Source of the DNA: Calvatia gigantea
Lineage: Eukaryota; Basidiomycota; Agaricomycetes; Agaricales; Lycoperdaceae
Length of the DNA: 64,000 nucleotides
Reading direction: 5' to 3'
Assembly: GCA_025093985.1 (NCBI GenBank)
Contig: JACAAK010000001.1
Location: 2,480,001-2,544,000, forward strand
The notes under the pieces are model-generated. The model saw only the letters and a program-made list of their open reading frames with translations. It ran no database searches and was not told where the DNA came from. A program made the position numbers and the translations under genes. The number at the start of each line of letters is the position of its first letter. Within the stretch, counting starts at the first letter, position 1. Of this stretch, positions 24,254-34,301 are shown piece after piece.

Positions 24254-24565
24254 ACTTTATACTCGTGCTCTCTTGTGTTTTTCAATAGCTTGCTCGATTT
24301 GCCACACCGGATTAGTGCCAGAATACAGTTACTCTCTCCGGGTAATTATGCACTATGTCACTTCATGCTTTGTGTCGTTTGTCCTGTCACAATATATGCC
24401 TCGGAAAATTCTGGCTAACCATGGCAAGGACTTGTATCCGAGACCCAGCCCAATCGCGCAGGAAGTCAGGGAATTCCTGGGGCAGAAGTCTCAATTATCA
24501 ATGGGACAATACATTTCAGGGACCAGACCTGTTACTTACGCTGGACCGGACAAATCTTGGGGCCG
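24254..24565. other. eS8 3' region and duplicated outer-flank segment
   Basis: No gene. The segment from 24486 (AAGTCTCAATTATCAATGGG) to about 24565 has a related copy in the same orientation at 27917-27990. Confidence 0.5.
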
Positions 24566-25236
24566 GAAGCAGCAGCAACCGTTAGGTATACTGACTCGCG
24601 TTCCTTTGTCCCCGCCTCTGGAGCAGAAGCACCCAAATCTTGAGCACTATTTAAAAACCAGACAACCGTCATGAACAGCGGTCGTGTATTAAAATGGGTA
24701 CACGTTGCGTCTCTTGTTCGATCTGGCCTCGAATTAAAACATCGGGGACAGAAGGATGCCATACATTCTGAGACTGTCTTCCCCGCAGTTGGTGATGTCG
24801 GAGGAGATTACGACTAGCATGGCAAAGTGCGTATTGAGAGTGGCATTGCATGTAATTTCAAGTAACGGTGTTGGTTTTCCTCACTCCGCGAACCTCGCGA
24901 ATCAGTTTGAGGTTGGAGTTAAAGATCGTGGCTGCCTTGCCGGTAGAGCTCGAAGTCGAAAATGTCCCACAGGGCTGCCGACGCCTGCATCTCCAGTATT
25001 CCTGGAAAACCCGTACCAAGCACCAACGTGGTCCATCAAGACCTCACCACCTTAGTGGCAGAGATCACTCAGGTTAGAAGCTACCCCCCTATAGGCGACG
25101 CCCTTCGACTGCTGAAACATTAGTATTTCGTGGGAACCACATGACAAGTCCAGTTGTCGATAAAAACATTCAATCTGACAAGGAGGAAGTGTCGTGCCGG
25201 AAGTGCTGACTTCTGACATTCGATCACCTTGCTTGA

Positions 25237-25720
25237 GTGGAATTAATTTTCGATGTCCTTGACTCGCCGGATACCTCTAACGAGCGCATAGATGCCATTA
25301 CCGCTGATTTTGACAATGCGACCACAGGGAAGCTTGCGGTTGTTTTGGGTAATGCGTCCATACCGAGGGAGGAGAAGAAACGCACTGCTCCCATGGCGTC
25401 CAAAATATTCTGGGTACCTTGATACAGCATACAACCAAGGTCTGGTATCAGAGGGACTACCGGATGTCTGGAACAATAACTTTGCAATAATAGTTGTTGC
25501 ATGGTACATTTAATAACCCAGCACAACGAGTTCGTTGCCACCCTCAACCATGACTTACCGGTATGCCTATCAATCGTAAGTGTTTGTTACGGAAGAAGTG
25601 GTGAAGGCCGGCGAAGAAATTCTGTTTCGGAGTCGCCGAGGATATACCGGTCAGCAATAATTTTGTGGGTGGCGTTGCTGACGAGGATTGCACCTTTGGT
25701 AACCGAAAGAACGGAATCTG
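25237..25720 (+). pseudogene. Decayed unidentified gene, left-arm copy
   Basis: Unrecognised. A plus-strand open stretch reads FDVLDSPDTSNERIDAITAD and then TTGKLAVVLGNASIPREEKK. After further stops, another reads IPVSNNFVGGVADEDCTFGN in a different frame (25600-25690). Homologous DNA lies inverted in the right arm (about 30780-31290), where frames are also broken. It would run convergent with the DUF6533 copy at 26174-27480. Coding composition suggests an old gene rather than random DNA, but no motif identifies it. Confidence 0.3.
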
Positions 25721-26173
25721 CGTGACGATTATCGATTATCCACACTTGTGAGCCTCAGATTGGCGGAAAAGGCTCACATTGAGCTGCTCCCGAAATGGTC
25801 GGCCACTCAAGAACGGGTAGGCTGGGTTGGGTGCACGGGGGGAATTCATGAACGTCTAGATTCGAGGGTCGCGCAGGGGGTCTAGGATGTAGGGTTTTGG
25901 TGTGTTTCGAAGGAGTAGTAGTAAAGCGTCGTATACATCAGGCGCAGAGGAATGGTACGCTCTAAGTTTTGAGCACGTGGGTGCATGGTGCCAGGTGTCG
26001 AACTTGTGACACCCGTTCGAGTGACGATATCGCCGGACCAACAACTGCGCCGCCCCATCGCTCATGGCGACTGGGCACGCCAAGGTTCCCGTTCGACATA
26101 CGCAGTACGGGATTAGTGGCGGCAGTGGCAACCAGATATCCGATCACCGCACTTGTCGCCTTCTCCTCAGGTG

Positions 26174-27480
26174 TTAGCTTGAAGAATCATCCATATCCCC
26201 CATGGACTCCAAAACGTCTGTTAACTCAAACATGTCAACCGTCGGAATTTCTGCTGCGAGGCTCTGCATGTTGATGACCATTCGACACGTCTAGCGAGAG
26301 ATAATGTGAGCAACAGGCGGTCAACGTTGTAAATTGTGAATGGAACACACGGATGAGGACAATATTGAGGTGAAAATTCTGAATGGTCATCTGAGCTACG
26401 GATGGTGTAAGCGAGACACGACGCACGGAAAGACAAAAGGCGCGAAATCCTTTAAAAGACCAAGTTTAACATCCACCAGGATCGCAATAAGTCCGGCTGG
26501 TGGTGGGGCAAGGTCATGGTCGAGTCGCACGAGCACAAACTCTGAGTAACTAACAACGCACCAAAAACAGCTCCATATGTGAGTACACCGTCGCGATATA
26601 ACTAAGGAGGTGACTGGAGCCCGTATTTGAGTGTCCCTCGACGAGAGGGTCTGTTTCGCAAAGGTCAGACCCAGTATGATACTCTGCGTAATCATTTCTG
26701 TTACTCTGAGAATAATCATCAACTACTTTCCCCAAGCAGCAGAGGTCCCTTAGGCGGAGCTTACAAGAAACAGAATATGACGACCTTCGGCATTGGAGGT
26801 TTACAATATTCATCGAATATCTGGAATGGCGGAGAAATTGTCACGCTCGATGTTGCCAGAACAAAGCGCGCGATGAAAAGTGTGGTGAGGAGAACGCCAA
26901 TCTGGCGGCCCCGACGATAGAAGGCGTATACTATGGGGTGGAACGAGATGAAAAAGGGACTAGTTCAGATTCAATCGAGGCGACATACTGCGTATCATGA
27001 GGACCAAGTCCATCACATTCAGCAAGGTAAAGGTAACCACTATCTGGAAGTAGATCCACTGCTTGCAGATGGAAGCGGGGACGGGATCATAGTGTGAGAC
27101 GACCTTCCTTGACAGAACAACATGCAGTCTAGCAGCGATTCTCAGCACTAGGCCAGCTTCTTGTGTTTTATGCGCCTTGACTACTCACGCGTGAACGACC
27201 AAACTAAAATATCGGCAAAAGACGTAGAGAAATTTTGGAAAAGTTAATGTGAAAGGTCGGCTGTCCGAGAAGTCAGGCTTAGTTCCTGGTAAGTAGGAGG
27301 TTACTCGTCTGAACTAACGCCCATATGAGGTTGATTTCGTCTGGAAGCATGACAAGAAATTCCATTATGGCGAAGAGCAACCCCAAACCTGGAGCTCATG
27401 AAGTCCCATCCATGAAGTATTATGGACCGAGATGCACGTACATGATGCTGGCAGGAGGGCAAACATCTTGCGGTTATGAC
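26174..27480 (-). pseudogene. DUF6533-type seven-transmembrane protein, frameshifted left copy
   Basis: Duplicate of the 29060-30351 gene. Reading the minus strand gives FAIMEFLVMLPDEINLIW (the DUF6533 signature helix plus DE-x-x-x-IW), KFLYVFCRYFSLVVH, SICKQWIYFQIVVTFTLLN, and EMITQSIILGLTFAKQTL. One extra base near 26603 (CCTTAGTTATATC against CCTTGTTATATC in the right copy) throws the next helix (LLYRDGVLTYGAVFG in the partner) out of frame. The final exon still ends VLESMGD..SSS with a stop at 26174. It is therefore probably non-functional, unless a splice change skips the insertion. Confidence 0.68.
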
Positions 27481-27562
27481 CCTGGCGTCTGATGCTTCAT
27501 TGCAACCGGACCGAATTGATGGATGACATTGATGACATGCCACTGTCAGTGGGCCGAATAAA

Positions 27563-28209
27563 CAAACGGAGAGCTGTCCTCTTGCTTTCAAGTTTCAGCA
27601 CTTTTGAGCCCCCCTGTTTGGGCGCCTATCCTCGTCGTTACCAAGGCCGTGAGAGAATTACCTTTTCCGGGTGGGTATATACCAAAATCGGAAATGAGAG
27701 TGCGATATCTCTGGGTACTCGAAAACCCGTCCCAGGGATAAGTACTAAGTGGGTGTTTGAGCGAAATGCCCACTGCGAAAGCTTTGTATTGGGCTCATCG
27801 AAGTAACCATAATAAGGTTTCACTCGGCATCCACCAACAAATTCACCGAATAGAACAGTTTTACTGGACTGCACTTAAGGGTTTATACATAATTTGTACG
27901 GGAATTTTTGAGGTACAAGTCTGAAACATCAATGATACAATGCATTTCAGGGACCAAGCCTGATATGCTGGAACGGACGGGAATTGCAGCTGGGCCTCGA
28001 CATCACTGACTTGTGTAAGGACTTATAAGCACACAAGTAAAGCTGTCCCATTCAATGGACCCCAAGTGAAACCCTTGATTTACCAGCGGATAAGTATCTC
28101 AGTGAGCCTGACCCAAAGCTTTTGCAGCGGACATCCCATTCAGACACTTACTTATGTACATAAGTACTTACTACATACGGGATGAGTTCGAGAGAACCTG
28201 AATAGATTG
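27563..28209. other. Left part of the palindrome spacer
   Basis: No gene. Contains the 27917-27990 segment that resembles 24486-24565 in direct orientation. Confidence 0.5.
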
Positions 28210-28836
28210 CACCTAAGAATACCAAATGTCCCTTCTAGTTAGAGGGGTACTCCCACCCTATGTACACCTCTAGTTAGAGTGGTTTCCCTCATGGGACAGA
28301 AATTGTAAGGTTGACGCACTCCATACTCATCCACTGTCACGTGCCAAAATGTGATTTTGCGTGACAAAAGCCTTCAAAATTCATTATAAACTGAACGGTG
28401 TATATCTTGAGAGATATGCTCCTGCAGAAATGTAAAGGAGGTATGGCCCCAAATTTCCTCCAAGCGGATTTTGGAATTTTGGAGTGTGGAATTATTATAT
28501 GGCTTTTCTTTCAAGTTGGTGATGGAAGAAGCTGGGTCGTGTGAATATATATGCTGAACACACTCGAGAGAAGATCTTCATAATGCAGGGTTTTTTCCAG
28601 TAAATCTTACTCAAGATACCTAAGTAATGATATTATCTCATCTAATGTAGTCTTTGAAGTTATACACCACTCATAGGCAATGGCATCCGCGACAGTTGTC
28701 ACTCATGTCCTTTTTCGGACAGGCTTTTCGTACAATTTCTGTCCTATGAGGGAAACCACTCTAACTAGAGGTGTACATAGGGTGGGAATACCCCTCTAAC
28801 TAGAGGGGTTATTTGGTATTCTTAGGTGATAGATTG
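28202..28836. mobile_element. hAT-like MITE with 8-bp target-site duplication
   Basis: The element proper is 28210-28828 (619 bp). TIRs of about 98 bp begin CACCTAAGAATACCAAAT and differ at about five positions. The flanking 8 bp ATAGATTG is perfect at 28202-28209 and 28829-28836. Eight-base duplications and C-A..T-G type ends with repeated subterminal motifs are typical of hAT elements. Within each TIR, CTAGTTAGAG occurs twice (four times in all), a plausible transposase-binding array. No ORF for a transposase is present, so it is non-autonomous. It sits in the spacer of the large inverted duplication. Confidence 0.92.
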
Positions 28837-29059
28837 CCACCACACCTCCCATTTCCAATTCAGATCTCTACCCATCCGGAAAAAGAAAACCTCACGACTT
28901 TGATGGCATCAGAATAAGCACCTGAACCACCATCCTTCCCACAGAGTGTTCTAAAAGTGCTTGGGGGCCAGCGGACAACTTGCCGTCGACGTCATCTATC
29001 AACTCTGTCTGGCAGCAATGAAGCAGTAGTTGTCAGGGTTATAGTCACAAGATGTTTAC

Positions 29060-30351
29060 CCTCCTACCAGCATCATGTACGTGCGTCTTGGTTCATAATA
29101 CCCCATGGACGGGAATTCATGAACCCCAGGTTTAGGGCTGCTTTTCGCCATAATGGAATTTCTTGTCATGCTTCCAGACGAAATCAACCTCATATGGGCG
29201 TTAGTTCAGACGAGTAACCTCCTACTTACCAGGAACTAAGCCTGACTTCTCGGACAGCCGACCTTTCACATTAACTTTTCCAAAATTTCTCTACGTCTTT
29301 TGCCGATATTTTAGTTTGGTCGTTCACGCGTGAGTAGTCAAGGCGCATAAAACACAAGAAGCTGGCCTAGTGCTGAGAATCGCTGCTAGACTGCATGTTG
29401 TTCTGTCAAGGAAGGTCGTCTCACACTATGATCCCGTCCCCGCTTCCATCTGCAAGCAGTGGATCTACTTCCAGATAGTGGTTACCTTTACCTTGCTGAA
29501 TGTGATGGACTTGGTCCTCATGATACGCAGTATGTCGCCTTGATCAAATCCGACTCGGAACCGGTCCCTTTTTCATCTCATTTTACTCCATAGTATATGC
29601 CTTTTACCGCCAGCGCCGCCAGATTGGCGTTCTCCTCATCATACTCTTTGTCATACGCTTTGTTCTGGCAACATCGAGTGCGGTAATTGCTCTGCCATCC
29701 CAATCATTCGATGAACATTGTAGGACCCCGGTGCCGAAGGTCGTCGTGTTCTGTTTCTTGTAAGCTCCGCCTAAGGGACCTCTGCTGCTTGGGGAAAGTA
29801 GTTGATGATTATTCTCAGAGTAACAGAAATGATTACGCAGAGTATCATACTGGGTCTGACCTTTGCGAAACAGACCCTCTCGTCGAGGGACACTCAAATA
29901 CGGGCTCCAGTCACCTCCTTGTTATATCGCGACGGTGTACTCACATATGGAGCTGTTTTTGGTGCGTTGTTAGTTACTCAGAGTTTGTGCTCGTGCGACT
30001 CGACCATGACCTTGCCCCACCACCAGCCGGACTTATTGCGATCCTGGTGTATGCTAAAGTTGACCTTTTAGATGATTTCGCGTTTTTTCTCTTTCCGTGC
30101 GTCGCATCTTCACTCACATCATCCGTGGCTCATATCAACGTTTAGAATTTTCACGTCAATACTGTCCTCATCCGTGTGTTCCATTCACAGTCCACAACTC
30201 TGGCCAGTCCGTTGCTCACGTTATCTCTCACTAGACGTGTCGAATGGTCATCAACATGCAGAGCCTCGCAGCGGAAATTCCGACAGTTGACATGGTCGAG
30301 TTGACGGATGTTTTAGAATCCATCGGAGATACGGATGGCTCTTCAAGCTAA
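29060..30351 (+). CDS. DUF6533-type seven-transmembrane protein, apparently intact copy
   Basis: Basidiomycete-specific membrane family of unknown function. Exons in order. After a donor at 29087 and an acceptor at about 29129, the first gives GLLFAIMEFLVMLPDEINLIW, ending in the DUF6533 signature. The next contains LTFPKFLYVFCRYFSLVVH. Exon 29411-29529 encodes DPVPASICKQWIYFQ and NVMDLVLMIR, and the GTATGT intron 29530-29593 restores RIYAFYRQRRQ, the family's loop. Exon 29594-29759 has QIGVLLIILFVIRFVLA. After 29799 comes EMITQSIILGLTFAKQTL and TSLLYRDGVLTYGAVFGALLV. The last exon (30235-30351) reads RMVINMQSLAAEIPTVD to TAA. The start is not certain; upstream exon(s) begin near 29000. The middle joints are inferred from family pattern. 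Confidence 0.68.
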
Positions 30352-30779
30352 CACCTGAAAAGAAAACAACAACTGGTAATTGGATAGCTGGTTACTACGC
30401 TGTTGCCAGCTTCCTCCTACGCACGCCGAACGGGGACTTGTGTGTCCGGTCATCGTGAGTAATAGGAAGGCGCAGCTGCTAGTCCTGTGATGTGTTATCA
30501 TTGCCTGAACGGATGCCACGAGTTCGACACTCAGCAGCATACATCTGCGTGCTTAACAACTTTAGACCTTGCCATTCCTCTGCGCTTAATGTTTCCGACG
30601 CTTCACTGTTCTACTCCTTCGAAGAGTAGCGCATCAAAGCCCTACATTCTTGAACTATTTGCGTGATTCGCCCATTGTCCACTCTGGTCTACCCTTTCCC
30701 GAGTGGCCAACCATTCTCGGGAGCAGCTCTATATGAGTATGCCATTTCTGCCAATCTGAAGCTCACAAACCTAGGACAA

Positions 30780-31290
30780 TCATAAAATAGATGCTGTTCT
30801 TGCGGTTTACCAAGGGATAATCCCCACTAGCAACGCCACCAAACAAAGTTATCGTTGACTGGCAGTTGTACCCTCTGACGATCCCGAGGCCGGAATTCCT
30901 AGCCGGTCTTCACCAGTTTCTTTGCAAGTGCTTGCGATATCAACGGCATACCAGTAAGCCACGGCCGAAAAGCGATGAAGAATTAATGGTTGCGCCAGGC
31001 TGTTGAATGAATTATGCGATTACTATTGGAGCTGCCATTCCCAACATCGGTGTTCCCTTTGATATCAGGACCTTGGCTGTGTGCTGGGGACTGAAGCACC
31101 CTGGGCATCCCGAATGTTACACGAGTGACTCCTCGCAATGCGTTGCCTCTCTTCTTTCGGTATGAGCCTATGCCCCAACACTTTCCAATTACATTTTTTT
31201 CCTGGGGAATCAACGGTAATTGTACCTATGCACTTGTTCGAGAGGCTTGGCGAGTTGGTGACGCCCGTTCAAGCAGGGTAATTAGGTGCC
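30780..31290 (-). pseudogene. Decayed unidentified gene, right-arm copy
   Basis: Inverted homologue of the left-arm patch at 25237-25720. On the minus strand an open piece (31213-30983) reads RKKRGNALRGVTRV and GPDIKGNTDVGNGSSN, but frames are interrupted on both sides. No motif is recognised. It is placed tail-to-tail with the DUF6533 gene of the same arm. Confidence 0.28.
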
Positions 31291-31937
31291 TAAATCAACA
31301 ATTTTGGCGCAAAACTCCCTTATTACTCACCCGGTTAAATATTTTCCCCGATAATTGTACTTGTTGGGTTCCCTACGAGATACGAACCCTTCAAAGAGCG
31401 TCGTCTATGGGGGAGGCTTCTAGTCTGAGTGGCCTTCGTCACCGCGGCGGTGAAATCTCGATATGTCATTGGTGCTTGGTATGGTTTGTAGGAATACACC
31501 AACCATGTGGGCGCCGGCAGCCCCCACCGTGACTCTTTCAAGCTTGAGCCCCGCTGGCGACGCACTACGATCTCAACTTCTGACCCCATTGATCATCCTT
31601 TCTGCAACATTGATCCGTGGGATTCGCAGGGTGGTTACTTGGAATCACCATGACATATTCACTGCACGCTTTGGTATACCACTAACCTCCTCCGACCTCA
31701 TTAACTGCGGGGAGGACAAGGTCTCAGAATGCGTGGCATCCTTCTGTCCAGACTGTCCTTGATGTTTTAATTCAAGGCTAAATTCGGACAAGGGACATGC
31801 ATCCGTTTTAATATGACCGTTGTTCATGACGATTGCCTAAAATAGTGCTCAAGGTTTAGGTACTTCTACTTCAGAGGCGGGGACAAGGAGACGCGAGTCG
31901 TTATGCACTATACCTAACGGTTGCTGTCCAGCTTTTG

Positions 31938-32255
31938 TAAAACTTTGAGGGGGGTTCCTCTTGTGTCATAGTCTACTTCCGAGGAGTTGAGAAGATCTGA
32001 TACGTGGGCCATGATATGGTTGCCAGATAAAGTTCTAATCCATGGGGCATCTATTCCCTAAAAATTTGAGTTGCGGCTCTCTGCCTTGCGGTCGTGCGGC
32101 ATGATGACGAGGAGGGGAGCAATTTTTCACGAGGTCCCCGTTACAGGATGGAAATGTGGAGTTCATCCTCACGATGTCTTTGCCAAACACAAACAAACAT
32201 CCGCGAGATTTGGCATGTGTGGACTTACGGCACAACATCTTCCTGCAAGGACTCC
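31938..32255. promoter_or_regulatory. LSM2 upstream region
   Basis: Immediately outside the right duplication arm. No ORF of note. It carries the LSM2 promoter and leader up to the ATG at 32256. Confidence 0.4.
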
Positions 32256-32785
32256 ATGGTAAGCAGCATCCTGCACGCAGATGGTGGCCTTTTTTGACAC
32301 TAGATTTGATTTTAGCTTATTTTCTCTGTATTCAAAACGCTCACAGACCAGACAGTCACAGTCGAGCTCAAAAATGACCTGTCTATCACAGGTGTCCTAA
32401 AATCGGTTGACCAGTATGTGAGCGACATCATAGGCATCGTCTGCTAGTTGATAATAGGATCTGCCCTTGATACAGATTCCTTAATATTCGTTTGGATAAT
32501 GTTCAGGTATCTGATGAAACTCGGCATCCACATATGGCACGTATCATCCGCGTTTCGCTGGGCTCAACTTCGGAATGGTATTAATGGTTTTCGGTTGCGC
32601 AGATGGCAGTTAAGAACTGTTTCATACGAGGATCGGTTGTACGATATGTACAGTTACCGGCTGAACATGTCGATACACAACTGTTGGAGGATGCCACAAG
32701 AAGAGGTGAGCTGGCGATTAAGATTCATCTAAATTTAATGGTATCTGACATAGATGCAGAAGCCCAGATACAGGGAAAACGGTGA
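32256..32785 (+). CDS. LSM2: U6 snRNA-associated Sm-like protein LSm2
   Basis: Subunit of the nuclear LSm2-8 ring on U6 snRNA and the cytoplasmic LSm1-7 decapping ring. The first coding exon is only the ATG (32256-32258), followed by GTAAGC..TTTTAG (32259-32315). Exon 2 (32316-32413) gives LIFSVFKTLTDQTVTVELKN and SITGVLKSVDQ (Sm1 motif). The GTATGT intron leads at 32476 to FLNIRLDNVQVSDETRHPHM. The next exon encodes KNCFIRGSVVRYVQLPAEHV (Sm2 motif with IRGS) and DTQLLEDATRR. A final exon reads DAEAQIQGKR with TGA at 32783-32785. All Sm-fold motifs are conserved. The intron joint after HPHM is one residue ambiguous. Convergent with WDR83, 218 bp apart. Confidence 0.96.
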
Positions 32786-33003
32786 TGAGGTTTTCTCCAA
32801 CTGCCATATATTGCCTTGTCCGTTTCTGTACTCATATAATAGGGTTGAATACATGCCGCATGGTTTGAACCCGGACAAGCGGTCAGCAGTTCCCCTCGGC
32901 GAGGGAACGCGCTGACTGGAAAACGCGCACCCAGACCTCACGATCGAGGATACAACGGGCTACCCGAGGAATTGATGCAAAGCCACTTCTTTCCTCCGGT
33001 GTC

Positions 33004-34226
33004 TTATCCCCTGTTTACTTCAGGAGGGTTACGCCAGACTTTGGCAGTTCCGTCAGCCCCAGAAGTCACTATTTCATTTGGGTCGGAAGGATGGTGCTCC
33101 GTCCAGGTGATCAGTTTCGAATGAACTTGTGGCGGGGGATTTGGGTTGAGGAGTTTCGCCTACTCAAAGTCACCAAACCGTGTTCAGCATCGAACAATAT
33201 ATGAACCTACATCAAGAAGATCCCATGCCCAAACCTTTCCTTTCTCATCGCCGCAAATAACGGTAGCTTCAGCATGCCCAAAACATGCACGACAGCGGTA
33301 TGAATTATTGTCATGTCCAGTGAAATCATTGAGCATTTTCCCGTTTGACATATCCACCAAACGAACATGGCTGTCCAGAGAGGTGACAAGAAGTGTTTGG
33401 CCGTCTTGGGTGGGTACAACAGAAGTCACAGGGTCTAAGTTGTGGTGTGATTTTATCAAAGAGTTAGGGGGGCAGTAAGAACGTTTGAACTTACGTCCAA
33501 TGAAATCGGACTTTAACTCTCCTTTGCGAAGATCGTAGGTGCGGACATAACCGTCGACCGAACCAGTGACAACGGATGACGGCCCAACATGCAGAGTTTG
33601 GACAGCATCTCTGGCTTCTTCCAACACCTGAATTGGCGAGCGAGTCTGTGCTCTGACCCGGGCCATCAATTTGGTTCACAAAGAATGGTACTTAGCATAA
33701 GATGCTCACCGGAGATCCCACAACCTGACCGTGGTGTCATACGAACCTGGAAGGAGATGTAATGTCGAATAAAGGGATAGAGAGAAACGAAGCAACGTAC
33801 CACTGGCGACCACGCTTGCATCATCATTAAACTCTACGACGTGTATTTTTCCCATGTGGCCAGATAGACGTCTCGTCGTTGTTGCGGTGGCTACATCCCA
33901 AAGGAAAACAGACCTGTCCCCTCCTGACGACGCGAACTTGGCGTTGTCGTTAGACCTGTAGTGGATCCGTAAGATATAGAGAGCGCGTGGAGTGAAAAAG
34001 GAGCGTACACTGTGATGGAAAGCACCTCGTAACCGTGTGCAGCAAATGCTTTAATTTCAGTGCCGAGGTTAGCGTTCCAGAGTCGGATGGTTCTGTCCTG
34101 ACCCCCAGTAAGGATATAATTGGCCGAGCCCTTGGAATAACGAGCAACATTGATTGGACCTTTATGACCATTGAGAGTAACATGAACTGTGCGTGGCACA
34201 GGCTGAGGGCCGCCTGAAGGAGCCAT
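33004..34226 (-). CDS. WDR83: WD-repeat protein WDR83/MORG1
   Basis: Seven-bladed beta-propeller scaffold. In animals WDR83 (MORG1) organises ERK signalling and associates with the spliceosome. MAPSGGPQPVPRTVHVTL starts at 34226. Blades are read across introns: GHKGPINVARYS..ILTGGQDRTIRLWN, FASSGGDRSVFLWDVATATTR, DDASVVASGSYDTTVRLWD, DAVQTLHVGPSSVVTGSVDG with VRTYDLRKGE, VTSVVPTQDGQTLLVTSLDS, VICGDEKGKVWAWDLLD, and a last blade ITWTEHHPSDP and VTSGADGTAKVWR. The stop is at 33004-33006. GH and WD pairs are mostly present. About six introns. Shares a 75-bp divergent promoter with the F-box gene. Confidence 0.94.
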
Positions 34227-34301
34227 GAGGTGGAAGTAACGGTGAGAACCAAGATATTACGAAAAAAACTTTACGCTTATCTCACTTTGTCATTTTCCGC
34301 C
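34227..34301. promoter_or_regulatory. Very short bidirectional promoter
   Basis: Only 75 bp lie between the divergent ATGs of WDR83 (34226, minus) and the F-box gene (34302, plus). The two transcripts must start within or overlap this segment. Confidence 0.65.

Larger units (their letters stand above)
24566..27562. repeat. Left arm of a large inverted duplication
   Basis: Its reverse complement aligns end to end with 28968-31937. Anchors seen include CCGTTAGGTATA at 24580 against TATACCTAACGG at 31910, the block reading AACTGCGGGGA on both sides, the shared DUF6533-gene stop context CTTCAAGCTAACACCTGA, and ATCAACCTCATATGG. Outer parts are diverged with indels. The inner 26978-27374 segment shows no difference from its partner. 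Confidence 0.88.
28968..31937. repeat. Right arm of a large inverted duplication
   Basis: Reverse-complement partner of 24566-27562. The arms converge on a spacer of about 1.4 kb that contains the hAT-like MITE. Patchy identity is visible: 29145-29541 and about 29750-30047 are essentially identical to the left arm, while the rest is clearly diverged. Confidence 0.88.

Noticed and set aside
32840..32945. tRNA-like B box (GGGTTCAAACC on the minus strand)
   Set aside because: The bases around it cannot form a T stem and no acceptor stem or A box is present.
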